NCBI GenBank assembly: GCA_022592445.1
Contig: JABYQR010000065.1
Span: 1 to 64,000, forward strand
Source: Cytidiella melzeri
Lineage: Eukaryota; Basidiomycota; Agaricomycetes; Polyporales; Irpicaceae
Reading direction: 5' to 3'
DNA length: 64,000 nucleotides
Part shown: piece by piece, positions 11,574-22,621 of the stretch
Layout: every line of letters begins with the position of its first letter
How positions within the stretch are numbered: the stretch's first letter is position 1
The notes under the pieces: generated by a model
Database searches by the model: none
Seen by the model: the letters and a program-made list of their open reading frames with translations, nothing else
Told to the model about the DNA's origin: nothing
Made by a program: the position numbers and the translations under genes

Positions 11574-11879
11574 ACCTCTTGTCACTGTGCCAACTTTGCA
11601 CAGTCATGATTACACTCCACTCTCGTATTTTCATAATGCAGTATTGTAATGTTTCATCATCCGTAGTACAGTTATAATCCTAGTTGACTGATAGACTACG
11701 GAATCTCTCATGTATAAATACTTTAGCATACTCCCAAGAATCTCATATCGGAAGACTTACACCACTCACATCACTCGTCCAATCAACAACTCTTCAAATC
11801 TTCTATCCAACTTCGTGTTTTACAAATAATTCGACACCCCTCCAGCTTAATCAGCAACCCGAACGCCGAACCTTTGTTT
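11574..11879. other. Spacer between Copia LTR and SSP2
   Basis: AT-rich spacer that should contain the SSP2 3' end. I see nothing else in it. Confidence 0.4.
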
Positions 11880-12287
11880 TCACGCTACAAAATTCACTTT
11901 AAATGGCTTTGGGACCAACCCTTCGGCACGTACAAACTGCCATGCAGCCTTTACTTCTGCATCTGCACCCGAAGGAGCCTGTACTATTCCATCTCTTATG
12001 TCTGCTGCAATATTGGAGAACAAATCCTCCCTCTCTTTGTGTGATAAATTCTGGAGTATTGAAACAAAGTCCTCAGATGGTGGCTTTAGAATTCCGCCTC
12101 CAGGCCCGCGTTTGATTTGATGAGAGACATGCAAACTGGGAAAGTTGCCTGTGCCTGTGCTCAGTCTTGCCAATCTGTTGGGGTTGTCGGGCCTTGTGTT
12201 CCTGTACGGGATGGCAGACACAGTTGCTGTATGGAATACACTGGTGACAATGGTGGTGAACACAATGAGAGATGTCCAGAACTGCAT
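11880..12287 (-). CDS. Small secreted protein SSP2
   Basis: This is an intronless 135-aa frame with a signal peptide ending in TVSAIPY at about residue 28. STGTGNF follows, then HQIKR with KR at residues 59-60, exactly as in SSP1. GGILKPPSE after the KR matches ILKPPSE after the KR of SSP4. The mature part contains KEREDLF and APSGADAEVKAAW, the family C-terminal motif. It has no cysteine. The leader intron, TATA module and distal element match the other family members. I cannot assign a function. A secreted, Kex2-type processed peptide or effector-like protein is an inference. Confidence 0.82.
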   Translation of the reverse strand: MQFWTSLIVFTTIVTSVFHTATVSAIPYRNTRPDNPNRLARLSTGTGNFPSLHVSHQIKRGPGGGILKPPSEDFVSILQNLSHKEREDLFSNIAADIRDGIVQAPSGADAEVKAAWQFVRAEGLVPKPFKVNFVA

Positions 12288-12349
12288 GACAGTGCAGGGC
12301 GAGCTGAGGGTGGTTTAGGGAGGGTTTGATGAGATGGCCAGATAGCTCG

Positions 12350-12408
12350 CTGTAAGAACAATGTTAGCGCAGTGACTTGCAAGTGCAACTCGACAACAAT
12401 CTACTTAC
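12350..12408 (-). other. 5'-UTR intron of SSP2
   Basis: The donor is CAGCGCTGGTCG|GTAAGTAG and the acceptor GTTCTTACAG|CGAGC, giving 59 bases. Borders and position match the leader introns of SSP1, SSP3 and SSP4. Confidence 0.78.
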
Positions 12409-12481
12409 CGACCAGCGCTGAAGTGATGAGTAGATGTGGAGCAATGGAGACTTGCTGAGCCTCTGAGGTATAGGGATAGCA

Positions 12482-12518
12482 GCAAGGGGCCTTTTATAAG
12501 TCGTGTTTCATGTGCAGT
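12482..12518 (-). promoter_or_regulatory. SSP2 proximal promoter module with TATA box
   Basis: On the minus strand this reads CTGCACATGAAACAC, then CTTATAAAAG, then GCCCCTTGC, the same order as in the other SSP genes. Confidence 0.68.
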
Positions 12519-12595
12519 CTTGAATCCAGATGCAACAAACAGTGTACACATGGCACAGAAATAGTATTATACAAAATTGGATTAGCTCCTATAAG

Positions 12596-12637
12596 TACCA
12601 GGAGTTCCAATGCTTAGTTACTAATGATGTAGCAAAG
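12596..12637 (-). promoter_or_regulatory. SSP2 distal upstream element
   Basis: The minus strand contains TAACTAAGCATTGGAACTCC followed by TGGTA, about 309 bases from the start codon. It is the SSP2 counterpart of the distal element of SSP1, SSP3 and SSP4. Sequence just upstream (TTGATATAACAC on the minus strand) is also shared with SSP1. Confidence 0.6.
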
Positions 12638-12729
12638 GTTAGTAGGCTGTGTTGTTCCACTATATATGTGTTATATCAAATGATGCTGCATCTGAATCGC
12701 CTTCTGAAGATTTCTACGCCAAGTAAAAC

Positions 12730-13020
12730 ACAAGTTGCGCAACAACACATCGCGAGACAAAAGATGGCACTGCGTAGCACTGGTTGGCAGTCAAGGTAGA
12801 TAAAGCACAGGAGCCTGTCTCGTACAGCATCGTACCAGGAGTTTTGATGGTTAGTTAGTGGTGATGGAGCGATGGTTTCAGTATAGTAACGATGAAAGAT
12901 GCTTCAACCGCCTCGTATTAATATTTTCATGAGGACTAATGCACAAGTCGTGCAACGGCACACAATGAGACAAAGGGTGGCGATGCGCAGCATTGATTGG
13001 CAATCGAGCCAAAAGATACA
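12730..13020. repeat. Imperfect duplication upstream of SSP2 with orphan distal element
   Basis: Bases 12730-12803 and 12947-13020 are diverged direct copies (AAGTtGcGCAAC..CACA.. and the CAGTCAAG/CAATCGAG ends). Between them, 12832-12871 carries a further match to the SSP distal element, with ACCAGGAGTTTTGATGGTTA on the plus strand. No SSP gene follows this extra element at the usual distance. Confidence 0.5.
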
Positions 13021-13257
13021 TTGAACATACGAGTCTAGTACAACATACAGACATAAAAAAGAATAATTAACTAGAGTGAACAATGCCAAACGAGGAGGAT
13101 TCCGACCTCCTCGAACTACCAGGGCTACAGACGATGCTCGCATGCGAGTCACGAAATAATAATAGGAACGGTAAGCAGAGCGAAAGCGAGAAATAGCAAG
13201 TTCGAGGAGATACCGAAGGAAGAAGACGCGCAACCAGTGCATACAGCCATGGTGGAC

Positions 13258-14486
13258 TTAGAACACACCACCAAACGAGTCGGTACGACGTCGGCGGTGG
13301 ACCATGCGAGGAGTGCGAGCCGTCAAGTCACGCTGAGCGTTGCGAGCCGCGATGGCGTCGCGCTTGGCGTTGCAGGATGTCCTGCTGACTGAGGGACTGG
13401 GTGCTGCGCTCGAGGCAGAAACCGCGAGAGCCCCGGAGCCATCATCGTTGGTAGGCGTGGCCGCCACGAGGGCAGAACTGACGACCTGCTCCGAGGGTGT
13501 AGGCAAAGTCAACGCAGTCGCAGGCTTAGGTGCTTGCGCTCCGGAGCTCCCACAGAACGTGATCAGGAGGTTGACCTGCAATATCACATAATGTAAGAGA
13601 CCATAACGGCATAGGATGCAACACACGTACGTCCGGGGTCTGGCAAGCTACTTGGACCCAGTTGTCATCGGGCGTGAAGAAGGCGGTCTTGCAGTTCGGT
13701 GAGTCACCTGCGGGCCAAGGTGGCGTTACATCAGCGCCCAAGACAAAACAAGGAATCAGGGAATATAGAACGTACAAGTTGCACCTTGACCATCGCAACC
13801 ATTGTAGTAGCTGGGTGAATGCAGTTAGATTTCAAATCGCTAATTTTGCTCAGGTCCCGCATTACCTGAATGAAGTCTCCACATTGTAGGCATGACTGCG
13901 AGGTGCAAAACATCAGTGTTTGGTTGTCCGTGGAAAGACGATGGGACGTACGGAGAGATAAGACTAATGTCCGCGGAAGAACCACAACCAGGACAAGTAG
14001 GGTTATTGAGCGTCATCTCAACGAGAGCACAGTTTTCTCCATTGTACAAACATGGGCCTAGAGGAAGGAAGTTCAGTAAGCGGAGGTTTGTTTTCTGATG
14101 CGTATGCGTTACCTGTTTGTAGATAGCTGGATCACCTTTAGCGTCAGAACCGTGGTAGGAGAAGAGGCTGTGCACACTCACGCAATGCCTGAAATGGTAT
14201 GACTGCTGGTGTAAGGTTTGCCGGTGGAGACAATGTTGCCGCCAATAATCAGAGTGGGCTGCCATTTGCAAGATCAGATTATTTGCGCCGTTTATTTCCA
14301 CGGGTTCACTAACAGTACCATGCCCACACCTGCGGGGAGAGATTGTCAGCCTGTGGTTGCTATACAAACAAAGCATTGATCTCACTTGTTTGAGAACGAG
14401 ATAGTGTGAGACTCTGCTTTGACAACAGACAAAGTGGCCAGGACGACAGCGACAACGGAGAGGACGAGAGGGAATGCGGGGGTCAT
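13258..14486 (-). CDS. Secreted cysteine-rich glycopeptide-type protein with C-terminal extension
   Basis: I reconstruct nine exons: 14386-14486, 14314-14329, 14182-14258, 14113-14126, 13952-14057, 13866-13895, 13776-13810, 13631-13707 and 13258-13575, about 257 aa. A signal peptide of about 25 aa is followed by ESHTISFSNKCGHGTPTLI, TISGIAYLQTG, NGENCALVEMTL, SSADISLISPHAY, SYYNGCDGQGATC and FTPDDNWVQVACQTPD. This order and the cysteine spacing fit the small extracellular proteins annotated as glycopeptide in many Agaricomycetes, a fold I think is thaumatin-like. Those usually end soon after ITFC. Here about 100 residues follow, rich in Ala/Ser/Thr/Pro and ending in a basic stretch with RRRR. 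Exons of 14, 16, 30 and 35 bases explain why no single frame shows the protein. The substrate or partner is unknown. Confidence 0.8.
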
Positions 14487-14530
14487 GATGTTGGAGGTGG
14501 TTTACGGTTTGAGTGAACGAGAGTGGCCAA

Positions 14531-14540
14531 GTATATATAC
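14531..14540 (-). promoter_or_regulatory. TATA box of glycopeptide-type gene
   Basis: GTATATATAC lies about 45-55 bases upstream of the start codon at 14486, the expected place for a TATA box with a short leader. Confidence 0.55.
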
Positions 14541-17462
14541 GGTGAGTCGTTAATGAGCGTGTGTTTCAGCCACTAGGAATGATCCTGACGAGGCTGCTGG
14601 GAGGAAGCTGGGAGGAGGAGAGGGATGATGGAGGTAAGAGGACAACAGCTACCGGGCGCTGAACCGTGAGGTTTTGCTCGCGTTGAAACCGACATCATGA
14701 AAATATTTTCAGAGGCGGTGGTGAAGTGTGCACCCGCTGTTGAAGCACATCTTTTGCAGTGTGGCAGTCTGAGTATCCTATGTATCGCTTGCAGGCCTCC
14801 TGAGCTTTCTGCGTTTTGCAACAACACAGCAGAATATGTCACGATCAAAATAGTTTGATAGACGCGTGGTCCCTAGCACTGTTCGTTTCATCGTGGCCAC
14901 AACGACGTCGAGTCGATCGAGAACGACTACGACCCTCAAATAATTGCATGTTTTGAGTTTAATATCTTTTTCATGTACGTGCCTTATTGTTTGGTGTCTT
15001 TATATTTTTCGCGCATTCTCTGGATCTCACGGCTTTCACACAAGGGTACACGCGCAACTCACGTTACTGGGTCGATCGTCCTCTGCCTCACCGCCTTTGC
15101 GGCACGGCTAGACGCGAGATGGAACGTGAAAGTTGAAGTAGACTATTCGAATTGATCGCGCTGAGCAATGCTTTACCACCTCAAGGTGTCTTTGGATATC
15201 TGCTCACTCTTACTTGAATACAGACCTTGTGTATTTTCACTCGATTTCTATCTTGTGCATCAATCTTTGGCGACTAGGAGGCTGTCCTGTTGTATATGCA
15301 GGTCTCCACTGGATTAGTATAGACTACAAACGTCGATCTACTCTGGTCGATGAAACATTGTCAATCTCGCCGTGCGCTGCCCTGCTCTTCGACGCCAGGG
15401 AAAGCGCTGTCAACAAGATCACTGTAGATGAAGAGGTCAGAACACATCGCTCTCAGTTTGAATACACTAAATACTGACAGCACCGCGTCCGGATCTGCAG
15501 AGCCAAAGGGTCAGTTGACTTTTGCGGACGTGATACAGTGGCAGACTCGCCTGTTCGCGGACGAGCGTGAGCGAGGTCTGCTTAACGCAGAGAGGATAAA
15601 AACGAGACCGCAAAGGGTACGAAAAAATACAACCGCAGGGGCCATAGTATATTGCGAGTAGTCGATGAACGCTGAAGCCGCTGAGCTACTGTCTAGATTG
15701 TAGAGAAGGTCACCTTCCGTCCGTATCCGGGCATGTCGAATACGCCTCCTCAAGCGAAATCCTCCATGCACTTTCTCGCAGAACTTGTCGATAAATCATG
15801 CGATCGCTGCGCAATGAACCATGGGTAGTGCGACACAGTCAGATCTTTGTTACACTTCGTGTCAGAGTTTGTGTACTGGTACGATGCAATCGTACGGAGC
15901 TCTAGGCACCTGTGATGCGTAAAGTAGTATTATCATCGCGCAATTCCTCCCGGATCCCTCCACTGGTATCATCCAGTGCCAGTGATTTATACAAACACGA
16001 AATACAGATCTCAGTAGGTCCGGGCAGATACATTACCAGTGATGTCTCACTTGTGACTACGGATACCAGTACAGAGCGGCGCGACATCTTTTGGTGAAGC
16101 TGCTTCAAGGGCTGGAGTAGTATCTGAGTCTGTCGCAACTCTGAGTCTGTCGCAACTCTGAGTCTGTCGCAACTCTGAGTCTGTCACCGTTGCCCATCAT
16201 CAATCATCACACCGATCTGTTTGGTTGTATTGTACCCACCTTTGTGGCGTTCCAGATCAATCGTCCATCAATTTTGACTGTCACACCGGTACATGCGTGC
16301 GTCACAGTCGAAACTTGGCCGCACGCCGTCTCACAAGACGGCCAAGAGCCTGTGTCTCAAGTCAGTATTGATGACAAAATACGAATATTCGCATACATGT
16401 GTGGCCGCCATCATTGCAGCCGTTGGTATATCCGATCAAACGAAGGTTAGCTCGGAGAATCCCAGTAACCTTTTCGTTGAAACTGATTGGTACTTGAAGG
16501 GAGTTTCGACGCGGGAATCGTGGCTATAACATCCAGGTCAGTTTCTACGTCTCTATACCCGGAAAGCTGAAACATACGGAGGGACCAAGCTGATATTGGT
16601 TGAGGTCCAGCCGCTAGAGTGAGCTCCGCAAAATAGAAATCCTCTCCGTTGAATGAGCACTCTGAGAGAGACCGTCAACAGTAAAATGACAGCCTCCCCC
16701 GACGGATCGTACTGCTTTATTTTGTTCTCAGCAGACGTGTCGCCAGTGGCCGCGCCCGACAAGATTTAGTATTTTCCTGACATGGTACGACACAGCCTTG
16801 TACATTGCTGCATCACGCCACTAAAGCGTTGACAACAGCCACTAGGGGAATCTCATGAGAACGCGCAGCCTCAGTGAACGCACCGAGTTTCTAAGCATCA
16901 TCGAATTTCAGATCATCCAAGATGTCCTGTGTCTTTGATTTCTGAAAGGCACGGCCACGGTGGAGCCAGTCTCATGTAAGACCAAGGTGCGACTGAGACA
17001 GTCAAGCTCAAAATAGCTTCGGCTGGATGCGGGTTTTGTTTTTTTGCTCAGCATAAAACTTCCTTGCATAAAATGGCAAAAAAACTTACTCTGGAACTCC
17101 TTGCATTCGACGTTCTACTGGTTATCGGAGCCAAGGTTCAAACTTTCGAGTTGCACCAGCTCCAAAATCCAAAGATTTATGTTTACCCCCAAAAGCGGAG
17201 GTCTGACTCTGTTTGTTTGGTCAATGCTGTGGGCTATCTGAAACGGGGACGTTGGAAGTCCAGCACAATACAACCAGACTAAGCTCGAATTTCCAAGGTC
17301 AGCAAGCGATACATGAACATCAATGAACCGTAAATCAATCAAACCATTCTAGACCCCACCGGCGCGCCGACCAACGAAACGATTTGAAGCGTACAAAGCG
17401 ATAGATACGTACATTAGCAGACGATACAGCGTGAGCACAGAGCACCGGGCACAGCAAATTCC
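14541..17462. other. Long intergenic stretch
   Basis: About 2.9 kb without a recognisable gene. Short frames occur on both strands, but none shows conserved motifs or a credible exon chain. The only clear structure is the 17-bp tandem repeat listed separately. Confidence 0.45.
16123..16186. repeat. 17-bp tandem repeat, 3.8 copies
   Basis: TCTGAGTCTGTCGCAAC is repeated head to tail at 16123, 16140 and 16157, with a partial copy at 16174. It lies in intergenic DNA. Confidence 0.9.
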
Positions 17463-20400
17463 TCAATCCTCCGCGTACTCTCTCCGATGGAAGTTCGCGC
17501 GCGACGACTCAGGGCCAAGTCTTGCACTCGGCGGGGGCTCCTCATCCTCCTCGATAGTCTCTTCGTCTGGCCCCTTCCATTTCCCTTTGGAACTGCCGAC
17601 GTGCTCTACCGCGCCTCCTAAAGCCCTTTCGAGCGCCTTATCTCCTCGCTTTTTGAGCCTGAGAGACATGGCAGCCTGCAGCGAGTCAATGTATGATTCA
17701 TACTTGACTATTTCCGTCAGTATGTACTGCGATCGTTTTTCCCAGTTCGTCATGGCTTTGGCTGCATTGGAAGAGCGCGGAACATACTGTCGTTATAAAC
17801 ACAATTGAGCATCAATGTTCAGCCACAGAGTGGACAGAACGCACGAGTTTAAGCATGGGTGTCCGTAGCTCATTGTGTTCCATGAGATCGGTCTTTAAAG
17901 CAGACACATGTTTCTGCAATGCCTCCATCTGAGTCTCCTCGTCATGGTTGCTGGGAACGGTAGGCGGCATCGGAGGCTTCCAGTCATTGATGAGGATACG
18001 GTCTTGCCATGGAGATTTTTCCGCGCGGAGACTAGCAGGGAAGTCCTTCCCCTTGAACCTGCTTCGGTTACTACGCTCGCTACGCATACTGACGGCGTCC
18101 GACTTATCCGGGACATAGTCATCTTCTGAAATAGATTTTCCTCGAGTTACAGGGTCAAGAACCCTGTTCCAGCCGTATTCCATGTTCGACACTCCTCCTG
18201 CGAGAGGCTCCTTGCTCTGCCTTGCAGCCCAGTAATTGCAAGTTGATACCCATTCGTTGACGAGCTCCTCGGTTCCAGCTTGGAAGAAGTAGACCCCTCC
18301 ATTAGCTAATGTCAAGACCATGCAGTGAGGGCGTTGCCTGTTATAGCCTGGCGGAGGTAATGCATGCGCCAATGAATGAGCCAGTAGCACGGCGCCCACT
18401 GCCGAGGCGTTTTCCTGAGGGGAGAGTTCTTAGCACGCCGTTGCAGAATGAAAAGCGGCGATCACGACAACTTACCAGCCAATTTCCACCACCAACCACC
18501 GCGTTGCCGCCAGCACTGTGATCACCAAAGGTAAACATGCTCAGTTCGCCCTTTTGTATCACGACAAACACGTCTTTCCAATCTTTCGATTTCGCGCGTT
18601 TTCCTGTAGACTCCCAATACTGCTTACGGCACAACATGCCTTCTTTGGCCCAAGGGGGGCCTAAAAGAGCGAGCTCTTCGTCCGCTATGCTGACATCGGT
18701 AGAGATGGAATTATCACTGTGAATACTTCGGTTGTCATCTTCCTGCGTTTCTCGTATGATCGTATGAGACAGGTTCGAGGCAAACCCAAGCGCAGGGGTC
18801 AAGAAGGCGGCGGTTGAGGCATTGATTCCCTATTAGAAATTTCATATTAATGAAAGTCACGAGGCTACTGGCAGCACGCGACGCGTAGAACGCACATCAT
18901 TAGAAGTCGCAAAGCTCGGTGCCGGACTGGCCCTGCCGTCCATAGTATTACCATAAGGACTGTACCCAAGCTGAGGAGTTAAGATCGATTGGATGCCTCG
19001 GATGCTGCCACGTTTCAGATTGTTCAGGCGATCCTGGGACGCTGTTCGGATACTGCGGCTCCGTAACATCGTCCCATGGGGACTCAAGGATGAGGTAGAA
19101 GACCGAGCAAGCGCAATACTGCCAAGCGGCTGTAAAATCTGCTGCGTTTTCACCGACGTGTATATGTCCTGGAGAATTGGCTCAGAACTTTATATTATGA
19201 GAGCAGGTGGAAGTCACCAACTTTGAGCATGGTCTCCATCTCCGCCTCCCAGTTCCGATCGTAAACCATAGGGGTAGCCGCGCTGTTGTCGGACGACTTC
19301 GGCTCGCGAGGAGACGACGCTACAGACAGAGCGCTGTCAGTAAGTGGAGTATGAGGTTGAGTATTGCCCGAAGTATCTGTCGATCCCGTGGTCAACTGTC
19401 CAGAAGATGGTGCCTTCAGGTTCGAAACAAAGGCTTCACGGGTGACACTACTCCAGCTTGTCAAGCTGTCACTTCTCTTGATCGTCCGCATGTTCGTCGC
19501 CATATCACTAGCATCTGAACCTCCCCGAACACTGCTCCAATCGTCGCCGGCCAAGTCCGAGGTTGAGCCTGGCTGGACCTGCATCTGAATGGCAGCAATG
19601 GTGTTGCGAACGAACTGCCCACGAGACATGCGCGAGGTGAGTTCGGCGACATGTAAGTCAGTATTGAGTAGAAGTAACGAGTAGGCCACCGCGTGAACCA
19701 CGTCTAGTGTCACAAAGGTTCAATAGCTGCGCAATGCTACAGAAGTGTGCCGAACATACTAGCGCTGCCGAACAAGGTAGTGGGATTACAGTCCCAATAC
19801 CGTCTTGCGAATTGTTCGAGAATACGATCCACTTGTTGAGTCTCGGCCTTCAGATATAATTTAGCACAAAGCTTCCTATAGTCAAGTATGAGTACGATAT
19901 GGTACCAAATAAAGCAAAAATTGACCTAAACGCATTGTCCAGTCGCATGCCGGAGAAGTCGAAAAAGTCTATGTAGTGTCGTAGCGCAACTTTGTTGATG
20001 GGGCTCCTGATAAGATAATGGTGGCAGTGAGTGAAGGTCAAGATCACGTAGTGTGAAGAGACTAACTGGCCACCCAACCACTCCGCAAACTTGTCCTTCG
20101 CCATAAACCCTTCGTCTTCCTCCCAGCAGCGCGTGGCAAGCTCTTTGCCTCGAAGAAGCAAATCACCAGGCTCTTCACTCTTCGACGGTGATCGAGTAGC
20201 AGAGAAGCGAGTCAGCAATAGGTCGTTTGCAGACAGATCCTGCTGGGAGCTTGCGGATAATCCGGAAACTACTCATCACGAGAACAATCAATCACAATCA
20301 ACCGAAGCACAAAGAAATATACGCACAGTTCCGCACAACCTCTCTCGCAGGAATGAGCGAAGGCTCCGAGCTCGAAGCCGTAGACCGATGCTGTACTTGC

Positions 20401-22316
20401 AAACGATTGGTGTCGCGTACAGGAGATACCAAGAGCGTGTTTCGTGAGCCAGCTGATCGAGGGCCATACCGCAACCCCCCAGAACGACCGTGCGTAATGG
20501 AGGGAGATCGCACGGGGCTTTGTGTGGGGCTGGACTCTACAGAAGATGTGTTCACTGTGGGGATTATAGGAAACGTTGCGGCGTGTTTCGCAGGTGGCCG
20601 ATCGTAATCGGTGGCGGGGGTCGTGAGATTCTCACTGTTGGCGCGAGCCGAGACGGGTCTTTTGCGAGCTGGAGTAGATGGGTCTTTCAAGGCTAGAGAA
20701 GTCGAGATAGGGTCGAGCTGCATGAGTTCTCCTTTGAAGTCGGTGATGATACCAGTGAGAGAAGTGTTCCAGTCCGAGCCATCTGAGTTTTGGGATGTGT
20801 GGCCACTGGGGCGTGGGAGGGGTGTTGATGAAGAAGCAGCTGCCATGACCCGCTTTAGGTCAACATCACTGACACTCATACTCCGCCTCTTGTTACGCTT
20901 GGGCGCTATGGTGGCAGCAGGATCATTGTGAGTGACTGTGGCTGTAGGCGACGGGGTGCGTGCTCGCTGGCGTACTACCACCATAGAGCGGTCATCAAAG
21001 TCCTCAATCTCAGTGTCGGAGTCCTCGCGCTGAATCTCCGGCAAAGGCTTTTGATAGTCGGGAGCCGTGGCAGGCGCACAGAAAACATCCGACTCTGACG
21101 TGTGGATGCTATCGTGCCTATGCAGATCAGGAAGGGGAGGCACCGGCGGTGGTGCTTGGAAATACGTTGGACTTGCGGGCGACGAAGCTGAGGTGATCGT
21201 ACGCTGTGTGCAATGTGAGCTTGAAAGAAATGAGCGTGTACGGGAAAGACGTACGGAGCGCTCTCGCGTCGAAGATGTCCCCAACATCTTTCCAAGAAAA
21301 GCAGTGGTCTTTGCACGCATGGACGACATGCCAGACTATGACCCTTCAATTAACAAAATCATTCTCAAAGGCTGCCCTGAAAAACGCGTGCTCACCTTCG
21401 AAATAGTCCCACCGTCCCTCATTGAACTCATCGAGCGCGGACTGGTCAAGACCCAATCTGGAGTACTCGAACCACCAAGATTGAGCGAAGGTAAAGGTGG
21501 AGCCTTCTGCCTGCTTCTGGCCGGGGTGACATTAGTGCTGGAGGACGCAGGAGAAGCATTCGCAGATGAAGTCGAGGACCGCTGGCGGCCACCGCGACTG
21601 GAGGCATTATCCCTCGCGACTAGCCTGTTCGGTGTGAGCTGGGATGCAGACCCTGGAGTGACAACAACACGTCCATCTCTACTCCTATCCCTGCTAGCAG
21701 CCTCCTTTCCTCTGCTTTTCCGCAGTAAGGTCGCCAAGTCTGGGCTGCTGGCGGTGCCATGTGCACGATACATTGAACGGCGTTTTGTCTGGAGATCCGT
21801 GTCTTGCTGTGCGTCGTAGAAGACCTCGCGGCCAGAGCTGCTAGACGTAGAACTTCTCGTTGGCGCAAGAGAAGCATTCGCAGCAGTCCTGCTGCTCGGA
21901 GAGGGCGTCGGAGGCACGATGGTAGGGGTAGCTGGTTGAAAGCCGGTATGAGGGGTTTTCGGCGCCGGCGAGGGAGAAGAGAATGGGCTCAAAGAACTTA
22001 TAGAAGTGTTAGTGGTATCAAAAACTCCAAGGGTATCGACATCGAGGCTCTCTTTAATCACAACGGTCCCTTCACCGCGTAGAGCCTGCTCGAAATCTAG
22101 GTCTGTGCGAGACACACGCCGGTGCAATGTCCCATTGACGTCCTTTGAATCGACTGGTCGCAGCCCAGTTGGAAACGATGTTGGCGGCACAGGCGACCGC
22201 GGAGATGGTTGTCGGAATAAAGAAGCCAGGATGAGAAGGAATGAGACTGCCGCGAAGGGCGACGGTGAGTACAAGGGACAAGCCTGCTTGGTGTCTGCGA
22301 GATCGACCACAAGCAC
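17463..22316 (-). CDS. SYT1: Sec7-PH domain ARF guanine nucleotide exchange factor (Syt1-like)
   Basis: This multi-exon protein of roughly 1,450 aa should activate ARF GTPases at Golgi/endosomal membranes. The N-terminal half (about 20300-22316) is a Ser/Pro/Arg-rich disordered region. The Sec7 domain starts near 20190 (EEDEGFMAKDKFAEWLGGQ), continues with YIDFFDFSGMRLDNAFR and holds the catalytic glutamate in LKAETQQVDRIL. ARRYWDCNP and YSLLLLNTDLH are also present. A PH domain follows (KEGMLCRKQYWES to LVNEWVSTCNYW, about 18200-18680). The end has KRSQYILTEIVKYESYIDSLQ, typical of this subgroup. Between Sec7 and PH the protein is again Ser-rich. The reading frame is open to about 22335 with no ATG at its head, so the first exon and true start are unresolved. 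The upstream end given is the limit of the open frame. Confidence 0.85.
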
Positions 22317-22621
22317 GGACAGTGGGTGCGAGCGTCAAAAAGGATGGTAGCACTCCCCACGCCGAGCAAAGTAGTGAATTGCAAGTACAAAGGCACAGAA
22401 TAGCAGCAGTATTCTAAATGGGATCTACGGACATGGTTGTACAAGTAGGACGGGAGATCGTGAATGACATGGAGAATGGCATGATGAACACTGGAACAGC
22501 AAGCAAAGCCCAATGCGCTACAAGAACATAAGTCTAACGAGACATTTAAGATAATCAGCTCCAAAGGAAAGACACTGTGGTATCGCGGAAATATACGTTC
22601 ACCACACAGACAAAATAAAAA

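Noticed and set aside
20091..21819. Plus-strand frames of up to 250 aa opposite the Sec7 gene
   Set aside because: They are antisense shadows of the Ser/Arg-rich coding exons, with no own motifs.
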